From Hungatella sp. (GTDB lineage: Bacteria > Bacillota > Clostridia > Lachnospirales > Lachnospiraceae), in assembly GCA_022792815.1 (NCBI GenBank), contig JAAWBS010000032.1, forward strand, positions 1 through 40,668: 40,668 bases of DNA, given 5' to 3'. Numbering within the stretch: position 1 is the first letter of the stretch; the number at the start of each line of letters is the position of its first letter. Below, in pieces: positions 24,450 through 32,440 of this stretch. The position numbers and the translations under genes were made by a program. The notes below the pieces were generated by a model that saw nothing but the letters and a program-made list of their open reading frames with translations, had not been told where the DNA came from and searched no databases.

Positions 24450-26689
24450 TGGATCTCCTCAATCCGCTCCTTAAGCCCCGAATAGCGCCTCTGCTCCACC
24501 GTGTTGCCCGCCATGGCCCGGAAGGTCTCCGGCAGACCCACCATACAGACGCAGAACCTGGCCCGGGTCACCGCCGTGTACAGCAGATTTTTCGTCATCA
24601 GCATCCTGGGCCCGCTGTGGACGGGGATGATCACCGCCGGGTACTCGCTGCCCTGAGACTTGTGGATGGTGATGGCATAGGCCAGCTCCAGCTCCTCAAG
24701 CTGCTTAAAGCCGTACTCCACCAGCTTTCCCTCGTCAAACTCCACCGTGACCGTCTCCGCAAACAGGTTCACCTCACGGATCACCCCCATATCCCCGTTG
24801 AAGACACCAGTGCCTCCTTCTATAGAGATGTTGTATTTGCTCTGTACTTTCCAGGGAATCTGGTAATTGTTCTTGATCTGCATGACCTTGTCCCCCAGGC
24901 GAAAGATACTTCCTCCGCTCTCCTTCTCCGGCTTCTTGGGATCTGCCGGATTTAGATGAGACTGCAGCACGGCATTTAACCGCTCCACCCCCAGGCTCCC
25001 TTTCCTCATAGGAGTCATAATCTGGATATCCAGCGGGTCGGCGTGGACGTATCCCGGCAGTTTTTTCGTCATCAGCGTCAGCATGGCTGCTATGATGGCG
25101 TCCGGATTCTCCTGCCTGATGAAGAGGAAATCCCTGCTGCGCTTGCCCAGATTGATCTCCTGCCCCGCATTGATCTTGTGGGCATTGACGATGATGTCGC
25201 TCTCCGCCGCCTGCCGGAAGATCCTAGTCAGTTCCACCACGTTGAAGGCCCGGGAATGAATCATGTCTTTCAGCACATTGCCCGGCCCTACGGAAGGAAG
25301 CTGGTTCACATCTCCCACCAGGATCAGCCTGGTTCCCACGCTGACTGCCTTTAAGAGGGACTGCATAAGATAGATATCCACCATGGACATCTCGTCGATG
25401 ATGATGACGTCAGCCTCCAGAGGATTCTCCTCATTGCGCTGGAAGCGGGTGCTCAGGCTCCCTCCCTCGTCGGGGGCTCCGTTCAGCTCCAAGAGACGGT
25501 GGATGGTCCTGGCCTCATACCCGGTGGCCTCGGTCATCCGCTTGGCCGCCCGCCCGGTGGGAGCCGCCAGCAGGATCTCCAGCCCCTCGGTCTCAAAATA
25601 GCGGATAATGGCATTGATGGTGGTGGTCTTGCCGGTGCCGGGACCGCCGGTGACGATGAGAAGGCCGCTGTTTACCGCCTCTGTCACGGCCTTCACCTGG
25701 AGGGGATCCAGCTCTAAATCTTCCTCCTTCTGAATCTGCAGGAGCCTAAGCCGGATCTCTTCTTCCGGAGACTTTCCCCGAATATTCAGATCGTGGAGCA
25801 TCCTGGCCACCGCCAGCTCCATATAATAATAGACGGCCGAATAGACTCTGCGGTCCTCCTCTTCCTCCCCGGAGTCCTCCGGGGCAGGCCGTGATTTCAC
25901 CACCACCTTCCTCTCCATCTGCATATCCATCAGATGCTTCTCCATCTGCTCCGGCTCGGTCTTAAGAAGATCTGCAGCCTGAACAAACAATTCCCTCCAC
26001 GGCAGATAGGTGTGCCCCTGGCCGGCTGCCTGGAAAAGGGTGTAGAGAAGACCTGCCTTGATCCGATAGTCGGAATCCACGAAGATCCCCGCCTTCTGTG
26101 CGATCTCGTCAGCCATCTTAAATCCCACTCCGGGGATGTCGTCGGCCAGCCGATAAGGGTTCTCCTTTAAAATCCCGTACATCCTGGGACCATACTCCTG
26201 ATAAATCTTCACGGCCAGATTCATGGAGATGCCGTATCCCTGGAGAAACATCATGGCCTGACGCATCTCTTTCTTCTCCTCCATCTGTCCGGCGATGGAC
26301 ATGGCCAGCTTTTCACTGACCCCCTTGATCTCGGCAAGCCGCTCCGGCTCCTCCTCGATGATCCGAAAGGTGTCCGCCTTAAACCGTCTCACAATTCTGG
26401 CCGCCAGGGCCGCCTTCACCCCTTTGATGGCTCCGGAGCCCAGATACCGCTCCATGGCTTGAATATCCTCCGGCGGCTTGATCTCATAGGACTCCACCAT
26501 CAGCTGCTCCCCGTATACCGGGTGCTCCGCCATGGTTCCTACCGCCTGGATCATCTCGCCCTCGCCTATGTAGTGAAAGGTGCCCACCAGCACAAACTCT
26601 TCCCGATCGGAAGCCACACTGATGACACTGTAGCCGTTATCTTCGTTGCGATATTTGATTTTCTCCACAAATCCCGTCACTGCCGCCAT
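24446..26689 (-). CDS. recD2: RecD2-type 5'-3' DNA helicase
   Basis: 747 residues from ATG at 26689 (AGAGG upstream; an in-frame TTG at 26698 is less likely). The long N-terminal region with helix-hairpin-helix segments (IKGVKAALAARIV, IKGVSEKLA, IPGVGFKMADEIA) marks RecD2, not RecBCD-RecD. Walker A GGPGTGKTT is near 345-353, Walker B IIDEMSMVD follows, and the C-terminal motif ELAYAITIHKSQGSEYP belongs to superfamily 1B. It works without RecBC in repair. It is coupled to comFC. Confidence 0.95.
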   Translation of the reverse strand: MAAVTGFVEKIKYRNEDNGYSVISVASDREEFVLVGTFHYIGEGEMIQAVGTMAEHPVYGEQLMVESYEIKPPEDIQAMERYLGSGAIKGVKAALAARIVRRFKADTFRIIEEEPERLAEIKGVSEKLAMSIAGQMEEKKEMRQAMMFLQGYGISMNLAVKIYQEYGPRMYGILKENPYRLADDIPGVGFKMADEIAQKAGIFVDSDYRIKAGLLYTLFQAAGQGHTYLPWRELFVQAADLLKTEPEQMEKHLMDMQMERKVVVKSRPAPEDSGEEEEDRRVYSAVYYYMELAVARMLHDLNIRGKSPEEEIRLRLLQIQKEEDLELDPLQVKAVTEAVNSGLLIVTGGPGTGKTTTINAIIRYFETEGLEILLAAPTGRAAKRMTEATGYEARTIHRLLELNGAPDEGGSLSTRFQRNEENPLEADVIIIDEMSMVDIYLMQSLLKAVSVGTRLILVGDVNQLPSVGPGNVLKDMIHSRAFNVVELTRIFRQAAESDIIVNAHKINAGQEINLGKRSRDFLFIRQENPDAIIAAMLTLMTKKLPGYVHADPLDIQIMTPMRKGSLGVERLNAVLQSHLNPADPKKPEKESGGSIFRLGDKVMQIKNNYQIPWKVQSKYNISIEGGTGVFNGDMGVIREVNLFAETVTVEFDEGKLVEYGFKQLEELELAYAITIHKSQGSEYPAVIIPVHSGPRMLMTKNLLYTAVTRARFCVCMVGLPETFRAMAGNTVEQRRYSGLKERIEEIQ

Positions 26690-26721
26690 GGTCACCAACC
26701 TCTGTTTTTACATGCCAAATA

Positions 26722-26741
26722 CCCCTGCCTCTCGGCAGGGG
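26722..26741 (-). terminator. Hairpin between mreB and recD2
   Basis: CCCCTGCC/GGCAGGGG, 8-bp perfect stem with a 4-nt loop. Minus-strand flank TATTTGG has a poor U-run, so it may only weaken read-through from mreB into recD2. Confidence 0.5.
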
Positions 26742-26786
26742 ACCGATCTTCTATGGGAGACACTTCTTTAAGCCGCTTCGGAACAA

Positions 26787-27791
26787 TCAAAAGTCCTTCT
26801 TCCTGTCACTGCTGCCCGGAAACTCGATATACTTTCCGGTGCCGATGGCCACTGCCGTCAGCGGGTCCTCTGCGATCATGGTGCTGATCCCCGTCTTCTC
26901 CTCGATCAGGGCATCCAGCCCGCTTAAGAGGGAACCGCCGCCTGTCAGCACGATGCCCCGGTCGAAAATATCCGCCGCCAGCTCCGGAGGGGTCCGCTCC
27001 AGCACGTTGTGGACCGCATCCACGATCTGCATGGCCGGCTCCCTCAGCGCCTCCAGCGTCTCGTCGGAGGTGACCACGATGGTCTTGGGCAGACCGGTCA
27101 CCAGATTGCGTCCTCTCACCTCCATGGTCAGAACCTCCGGTCTCTTGTAGGCCGCCCCGATATTGATCTTGATCTCCTCCGCAGTCCGCTCTCCGATGAG
27201 AAGATTGTGTTTTTTCCTCATATAGCGGACCAGAGCCTCATCGAAATCGTCTCCCGCCACCTTGATGGAGGTGCTGACCACCGTGCCCCCCAGAGAGATC
27301 ACCGCGATATCCGCAGTGCCGCCGCCGATGTCCACGATCATATTGCCGCAGGCCTTGGAGATATCGATCCCCGCCCCGATAGCCGCTGCCACCGGCTCCT
27401 CGATGATGGACACATCTCTGGCTCCCGCCTGATAGGTGGCATCCTCCACTGCCTTGCGCTCCACCTCTGTGGCTCCGCTGGGGATACACACGGCGATCCT
27501 GGGCTTTCTCAGGGCTTTCTTGCCCACGGCCTTGTTGATGAAATATTTTAACATCTTCTCTGTCACCGTGTAGTCAGAGATAACCCCCTGTCTCAGGGGC
27601 CTGACTGCCACAATATTGCCCGGAGTCCTTCCGATCATCAGCCTGGCTTCCTCCCCGAAGGTGATGATCCGGTTGGTGTCCCGGTCGATAGCCACCACGG
27701 AGGGCTCCTTTAAAACCACTCCCTTACCTTTAATGTATACGAGAATACTGGCTGTACCCAAATCGATTCCAATGTCATTGGACATTAACAT
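26787..27791 (-). CDS. mreB: Rod-shape protein MreB/Mbl family
   Basis: 334 residues. The actin-like ATPase signatures are present: GIDLGTASILVY (phosphate 1), VDIGGGTADIAVISLGG (phosphate 2) and the adenosine loop GIVLTGGGSLLSG. MreB filaments beneath the membrane guide cell-wall synthesis. No mreC or mreD lies next to it, so it may be the Mbl or MreBH type. AGGAGG lies 11 nt before the first ATG, and a second in-frame ATG follows two codons later. Confidence 0.92.
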   Translation of the reverse strand: MLMSNDIGIDLGTASILVYIKGKGVVLKEPSVVAIDRDTNRIITFGEEARLMIGRTPGNIVAVRPLRQGVISDYTVTEKMLKYFINKAVGKKALRKPRIAVCIPSGATEVERKAVEDATYQAGARDVSIIEEPVAAAIGAGIDISKACGNMIVDIGGGTADIAVISLGGTVVSTSIKVAGDDFDEALVRYMRKKHNLLIGERTAEEIKINIGAAYKRPEVLTMEVRGRNLVTGLPKTIVVTSDETLEALREPAMQIVDAVHNVLERTPPELAADIFDRGIVLTGGGSLLSGLDALIEEKTGISTMIAEDPLTAVAIGTGKYIEFPGSSDRKKDF

Positions 27792-28043
27792 ATGCTCTGT
27801 TTCCTCCTGTCTTTCCGCCTTCCTGGTCTCCCCGGAGCCTGTCCGAAGATCTTCACTGTTCTATCTGTCTTATCCTCTCTTCTGCCCTGTCTGTCAGCTT
27901 CGGGGCAAAGCTGGCTCTGTCCCGCCAAAAGCCGGCAAAGCAAGGCACATGAGGGTGCTCTTATTTCTATTGACATGCAAGCATGCCGTACATGACCTTT
28001 TGACCCTTATATCACAGTATTATGATTCCAACGGGTCGGTTTT

Positions 28044-28101
28044 ATTATATACAATCTCCAAGTGTTTTTAAAGGGTTTTTTTTTATTTTATTTTTTTTAT
28101 C
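28044..28101 (-). promoter_or_regulatory. mreB promoter with A-tract UP element
   Basis: On the minus strand TTTAAA (28067-28072), 17 bp, TATAAT (28044-28049). Directly upstream (28074-28101) the minus strand is nearly all A, like a strong UP element. The leader to mreB is about 245 nt (27792-28037), GC-mixed, with no gene I would accept. Confidence 0.6.
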
Positions 28102-28153
28102 CTTATTTTATCTTGGGTACACAATTTGGTCACATTTTCCCTATATACTGTAA

Positions 28154-28330
28154 ATACGTTATCCGAAAGGGTAACGGGCCTTTGTTTCAAGTAAACCACT
28201 TGAAATCACAAAGCTTTTTCATACTCATACCTGCCAGGGGTAACCCTGGCAGGCCCCCCTAAAACAATTTCCTAAAATATACCTACCATTCCCTTGAAAG
28301 CGGCCTTGCGAAAGCGGGGCCGTTTCCTTT
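28154..28330 (+). ncRNA. Candidate structured RNA or leader with three GNRA-loop hairpins
   Basis: TATACT at 28144-28149 can start RNA near 28156. Four hairpins follow. CGTTATCC-GAAA-GGGTAACG spans 28157-28176. CTTTG..TTTCAAGT-AAACC-ACTTGAAA..CAAAG spans 28180-28213. CCTGCCAGGG-GTAA-CCCTGGCAGG spans 28230-28253. CGGCCTTGC-GAAA-GCGGGGCCG spans 28301-28322 and is followed by TTTCCTTTT, like a terminator. Downstream GGCCGCGG at 28338-28345 could pair with 28301-28305 as an alternative. It matches no riboswitch consensus I know. It could be a cis-acting leader of the CmpB-like gene (start 28427) or a small RNA. Confidence 0.45.
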
Positions 28331-28393
28331 TGCAAGCGGGGCCGCGGAGGGGAAATTTGCATTCCCTATTGTGAGGCAGGCCAAAAATGGGTA

Positions 28394-28402
28394 TGATATA
28401 CA
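28394..28402 (+). promoter_or_regulatory. Possible extended -10 promoter of the CmpB-like gene
   Basis: TGATATACA places TATACA at 28397-28402 after TG. No matching -35 is seen. The start would be about 20 nt before the ATG, leaving room for the GAGGAGGT ribosome site. Confidence 0.35.
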
Positions 28403-28426
28403 AAAGAATCGTTTGAGGAGGTCTCT

Positions 28427-29434
28427 ATGTACACATACCCATGGTATCACTGGATTACATTTTTCTATCTATACTGTTTTTTTGGATGGATCTTCGAGTC
28501 CACCTATGTCTCGCTGAAGAAGAGGCGGTTCGTCAACCGCGGATTCCTCCGTCTCCCCATGCTCCCCCTCTACGGCACCGGCGCTGTAATGATGCTGTGG
28601 GTCTCCCTGCCTGTAAGAGATCATCTGATCCTGGTGTACCTCTCCGGGGTTGTGGCGGCCACTGCCCTGGAATATGTCACAGGGTATATGATGGAACGGC
28701 TCTTTAAGATGAGATACTGGGACTACAGCAATCAGCGGTTGCAGATCGGCGGATATATCTGTCTCAGCTCTTCCATCGCATGGGGATTTCTCACGATCTT
28801 CCTCACAGAGGTCATCCATCAGCCTGTGGCCCGGTTGGTCCTGTCCCTCCCCCCGGTGATGGAGTTCTCTCTCCTGACTGCAGTCAGCTGCTTTTTTCTC
28901 GCTGACACCGTCCAATCCACCAGAGAAGCCTTGGCTCTGGGACAGGCTTTAGAGGCCATGACCAAGATGAAATCCGAGCTGGAGGAGATGCAGCTGCAGT
29001 TAGCCCTTCTGAAAGCCGAGACATCCCAGCGGGTGGAACAGCTTCGCGGAGATCTTCGCAGCGGTGCCAGACAGCGGATCACCGTGGCCAGGCGCGGAAT
29101 GTCCCTGCGCACCGCCGAGCTGAGAGCGGAAACCAGACTGAAGGCTGCGCAGTTTAAGACAGACTTAAAGGACGTCTCCCTGCGCCAGGCGATCCGTCTT
29201 CGGGAGGAAGCCGCTGCCCTCTTAAGCCGGGAAACCGCCGGTATCCGCTCTCCTCTGGAAGACCGGATCCGGCTTCTGACCGAACGTCGGCAACATCTGT
29301 GGGAATCCAGGCAGAAACTGTCTGCCCACATGTCTGCCTATCGAAAATCTATACTAAGAGGCAACCCGTCGGCTGCTTCTAAAAAGTTCGGGGAGGCTCT
29401 CAGAGAGCTGAGTGAAAGGCTGGAGGAGAGGTAA
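28427..29434 (+). CDS. Putative ABC-transporter type IV (CmpB family) membrane protein with coiled-coil tail
   Basis: 335 residues. The first 165 hold about five membrane segments (near 8-26, 42-60, 64-84, 108-128, 136-160) with the family motifs FFGWIFES, VNRGFLRLP and YGTGA seen in the CmpB/DUF1113 family. The rest (about 170-320) is highly charged and helical, likely a cytoplasmic coiled coil rich in Arg, Glu, Leu and Gln. The name of the family is tentative and transport has not been shown for most members. GAGGAGGT precedes the ATG. It is a single-gene unit ended by a strong bidirectional terminator. Confidence 0.75.
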   Translation: MYTYPWYHWITFFYLYCFFGWIFESTYVSLKKRRFVNRGFLRLPMLPLYGTGAVMMLWVSLPVRDHLILVYLSGVVAATALEYVTGYMMERLFKMRYWDYSNQRLQIGGYICLSSSIAWGFLTIFLTEVIHQPVARLVLSLPPVMEFSLLTAVSCFFLADTVQSTREALALGQALEAMTKMKSELEEMQLQLALLKAETSQRVEQLRGDLRSGARQRITVARRGMSLRTAELRAETRLKAAQFKTDLKDVSLRQAIRLREEAAALLSRETAGIRSPLEDRIRLLTERRQHLWESRQKLSAHMSAYRKSILRGNPSAASKKFGEALRELSERLEER

Positions 29435-29441
29435 AGATCCC

Positions 29442-29489
29442 AAAAAGGTCATGGCGCACCATGCAAGCATGGTGCGCCATGACCTTTTT
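29442..29489. terminator. Perfect palindromic bidirectional terminator
   Basis: A 23-bp arm (29442-29464) pairs fully with 29467-29489, with AA between them. It has A5 on the left and T5 on the right, so it stops both the CmpB-like gene and the convergent phosphohexomutase gene. Confidence 0.95.
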
Positions 29490-29543
29490 ATGAGTAAGAG
29501 CTGAAAATCTACCGCGTTTTCTATATCATCGATCGTCGGTATC

Positions 29544-31280
29544 CTACAGCATGGAATCTACCATGGCCTGTACCGCTTTTCCGAATGCATCGGATTTGGC
29601 ATCGGCATCCTCCAGAGACGTCCCCTTGACTCCGTAATAAAACTTGATCTTAGGCTCTGTGCCGGAAGGTCTCACGCACATCCACGCGCCGTCATTCATG
29701 TCATAGTAGAGCACATTGGAGGAAGGAAGTCCTGTGGGCTTCACCTCGCCGGTGGCCATATCCTTGACTGTATCCAGCTTATAGTCTCTCGCAGACACCA
29801 CGTTGTAGCCGCCCACCTGGGCCGGCGTATTGGTGCGAAGGGTATCCATGATATTCTGGATCTTGGCCAGTCCCTCGATGCCGCTGAGGCCGATAGACTT
29901 TACCGCATCTTTGTAGTAGCCGTACTTCTCGTACATGGCCACCATGGCATCCCACAGAGTCATATTCTTTGTCTTGTAGTAAGCGGCGGCCTCACACAGG
30001 GCGACACTGGCGGATACGGCGTCTTTGTCACGGGCATAGGTGCCGATGAGACAGCCGTAGCTCTCCTCCAGACCGAACATGTAGTGGCCTTCGCCGGTGT
30101 TCTCCTCCTTGAGGATCTGCTGTCCGATCCACTTAAATCCCGTAAGGCACTCCACCAGCTTGCAGTTATATCCTGCCGCAACCGCGTCCACCAGGTTGGT
30201 GGTCACGATGGATTTCACCACTTCGCCGTCTGCCGGGATAGCATTCTTCGCCGCCTTCTGACTCAGCACATACTCGCACAGAAGAGAACCGGACATATTG
30301 CCGGTCAGCGGGATATACTCGCCGGACTTTGTGTCTTTCACATAGACTCCCAGACGGTCTGCATCCGGGTCTGTGGCCAGCACCAGGTCCGCATCCAGCT
30401 CTTTGGCCATGCCGAGGCCCAGGGCGAAGGCCTCCGCCGCCTCCGGGTTGGGGTAGCTTACAGTGGGGAACTCGCCGTCCGGCAGCTCCTGCTGGGGAAC
30501 CACATACACATGCTCAAAACCGATCTCCTTCAAGACCCTTCTCACCGGGATATTGCCGGTACCGTGGAGGGGCGTGTAGACGATCTTGATGCTGTCCTGC
30601 ATCTTGAAAATGGCATCCTGGTTTACCACCTGTGCCTTTACATTGGCTATGTATTTGTCATCGATCTCGGCGCCGATCACCTTGTAGAGTCCTGCCGCCT
30701 TGGCCGCGGAAGCCGTCATGGTCTTCACTGTGGACAGATCCTCGATGGCCAGCACTTCCTCCGTGACCCCCTTGTCGTGAGGCGGTGTGAACTGTGCGCC
30801 GTCCTCCCAGTATACCTTATAGCCGTTGTACTCCGGCGGGTTGTGGCTGGCCGTCACGTTGATTCCGGCGATACAGCCCAGCTCCCGGACCGCGAAAGAC
30901 AGCTCCGGTGTGGGGCGCAGAGACTCAAACTTGTAGGCCATGATGCCGTTGGCTGCCAGGGTCCTTGCCGCCTCATCGGCAAACTCCGGTGACATGCGGC
31001 GGGAATCGTAGGCGATGGCCACACCCTTTCCTGCGCCTCCCTGCTTGATGATGTAGTTGGCAAGTCCCTGTGTGGCCCTGCGCACCACATAGATATTCAT
31101 ACGGTTGATACCTGCTCCGATGATCCCGCGAAGACCGGCTGTTCCAAACTCCAGATCCATATAGAAACGCTCTTTGATCTCGTTCTCGTCGTCTGCGATC
31201 GCCCTCAGCTCTGCCTTGGTCTCCTCGTCAAAATACGGGTTCGACAGCCATTCCTCGTAGATTTTCTTATAGTCTTTCAT
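29544..31280 (-). CDS. pgcA: Phospho-sugar mutase (alpha-phosphoglucomutase type)
   Basis: 578 residues from ATG at 31280, with GGGAG upstream; the longer open frame starts without a ribosome site. The four mutase domains show the phosphoserine loop TASHNPPEYNGYK (S145), metal-binding DPDADRLG, sugar-binding GLEESYGCL and phosphate-binding RPSGTEPKIKFY. The family interconverts glucose-1- and glucose-6-phosphate (or mannose equivalents), feeding UDP-glucose and polymer synthesis. It is the longer Pgm2/PgcA form. It converges on the CmpB-like gene. Confidence 0.94.
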   Translation of the reverse strand: MKDYKKIYEEWLSNPYFDEETKAELRAIADDENEIKERFYMDLEFGTAGLRGIIGAGINRMNIYVVRRATQGLANYIIKQGGAGKGVAIAYDSRRMSPEFADEAARTLAANGIMAYKFESLRPTPELSFAVRELGCIAGINVTASHNPPEYNGYKVYWEDGAQFTPPHDKGVTEEVLAIEDLSTVKTMTASAAKAAGLYKVIGAEIDDKYIANVKAQVVNQDAIFKMQDSIKIVYTPLHGTGNIPVRRVLKEIGFEHVYVVPQQELPDGEFPTVSYPNPEAAEAFALGLGMAKELDADLVLATDPDADRLGVYVKDTKSGEYIPLTGNMSGSLLCEYVLSQKAAKNAIPADGEVVKSIVTTNLVDAVAAGYNCKLVECLTGFKWIGQQILKEENTGEGHYMFGLEESYGCLIGTYARDKDAVSASVALCEAAAYYKTKNMTLWDAMVAMYEKYGYYKDAVKSIGLSGIEGLAKIQNIMDTLRTNTPAQVGGYNVVSARDYKLDTVKDMATGEVKPTGLPSSNVLYYDMNDGAWMCVRPSGTEPKIKFYYGVKGTSLEDADAKSDAFGKAVQAMVDSML

Positions 31281-31364
31281 CGTGTAACTCTCCCTTCCTT
31301 TTTGCTGTCTCCTATTATACTCCAAAACCCGGAAAAAGGGAAGGAAAAACAGCGGTCAGACCGC

Positions 31365-32342
31365 TCATTTTATGACCGCGAGAAACCGATTCCTCTGCTC
31401 CGTCTGGCTCTCCAGCCCCTTAAGCTTCTCTAAGTTTCTGGCTGGAATCCATACCTTGTTGGCATTCATATAGAAATTGATCTGCTTCCAGTATTTCTCC
31501 GGATACAAAAACAGATAGTACAGACTTTCCCGGTCTCTTTCGGTCAGCGGGGATACCCGGTCATAGGCGGCGAGAAGCTCCAGCCCCAGCTTCTGATTCC
31601 ACTCATGCTTTTCCATAACCTTTCTCACAAAATGGTAGAGATCAGTCATCTGATTCCCCAGATGCATCTTGTGATACTCGATAATCGCCGTGCACTTCTC
31701 CTCTATCACCATATGGTGCTGGTCCAAATCTCCGTGGCACAGCACCGGCGCAGTGTCGGCATACTCTCCGTCGAGAGCCGCCATGCCTTTGGCTGCCTCC
31801 TGAGCCTGAGAGAAAAATGTAGGGAAATTAGTGAGGGCACACCGCTCAAAATCCGTCTTTCTCCGCTTATTTTTCATGAAATTTCTGGCCCGCTTCAGCT
31901 CCTGATTATGGCGCTCCATCTCTTCGGTGGCCGTCTCCACCGCGATGGAGCCCAGGCTCCAGTCCTCCTGCCTGGGAATCTTCTTTAAAACCTGATGGAG
32001 GACGGCGATCTTTCCCACTGCCTGCTTGACCTCCCTGTGGTCTCTGATGTTGCACTCCCGGCCCGTATACCAATGTTTTAATGTGTATCTGGTGCCGTCC
32101 TCCGACAGGGAGATCAGCTCCCCCTCCGCCGTTCTGATATAGTCATCAACCTGGAGCAGACCGGACTGCCTGACCTGTCCCAGAACCTGAGTCTCAAATT
32201 CCAGGCGTTTCATGGTACCACGGTATTCCTGCAAAAGCATGGTTCCCTGACTGGTCTCGCAGATCCATCCGCTGCGCCCTTTGCGGACACTGTCCGCAGT
32301 CAGGTCATACTGCGCCAAAGCCTCCATATATTTCTCGTTCAC
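31365..32342 (-). CDS. CotS-family spore coat kinase-fold protein, active site altered
   Basis: 325 residues from GTG at 32342, placed 7 nt after GGAGG. Another GTG at 32348 is too close to that site. The protein has the aminoglycoside-phosphotransferase fold of CotS/CotI coat proteins. The catalytic loop reads HGDLDQHHM, so the usual Asn of HxDxxxxN is His. The metal-binding Asp of the next strand appears as Glu in IIEYHKM. It may therefore be a pseudokinase. A SigE-like promoter lies upstream (32414-32440), fitting mother-cell expression. It lies 94 bp after cca on the same strand. Confidence 0.78.
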   Translation of the reverse strand: MNEKYMEALAQYDLTADSVRKGRSGWICETSQGTMLLQEYRGTMKRLEFETQVLGQVRQSGLLQVDDYIRTAEGELISLSEDGTRYTLKHWYTGRECNIRDHREVKQAVGKIAVLHQVLKKIPRQEDWSLGSIAVETATEEMERHNQELKRARNFMKNKRRKTDFERCALTNFPTFFSQAQEAAKGMAALDGEYADTAPVLCHGDLDQHHMVIEEKCTAIIEYHKMHLGNQMTDLYHFVRKVMEKHEWNQKLGLELLAAYDRVSPLTERDRESLYYLFLYPEKYWKQINFYMNANKVWIPARNLEKLKGLESQTEQRNRFLAVIK

Positions 32343-32413
32343 ATCCACCCCTCCAAACGCCCTTTTTGTATGATGAATGACAGCTTATGCGGTCCTTCAC
32401 TATAGCTACTTCT

Positions 32414-32440
32414 AGGGTATGAGGAGGGTTGAGAGATTAT
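32414..32440 (-). promoter_or_regulatory. Possible SigE promoter of the CotS-like gene
   Basis: On the minus strand ATA (32438-32440), 16 bp, CATACCCT (32414-32421), one mismatch from the SigE -10 CATACAnT. It overlaps the cca stop codon. Start near 32407, about 65 nt before the GTG. Confidence 0.35.

Noticed and set aside
27785..27976. 63-codon frame before mreB on the minus strand.
   Set aside because: No ribosome site at its ATG, highly basic composition without family similarity, and overlap with the mreB start.
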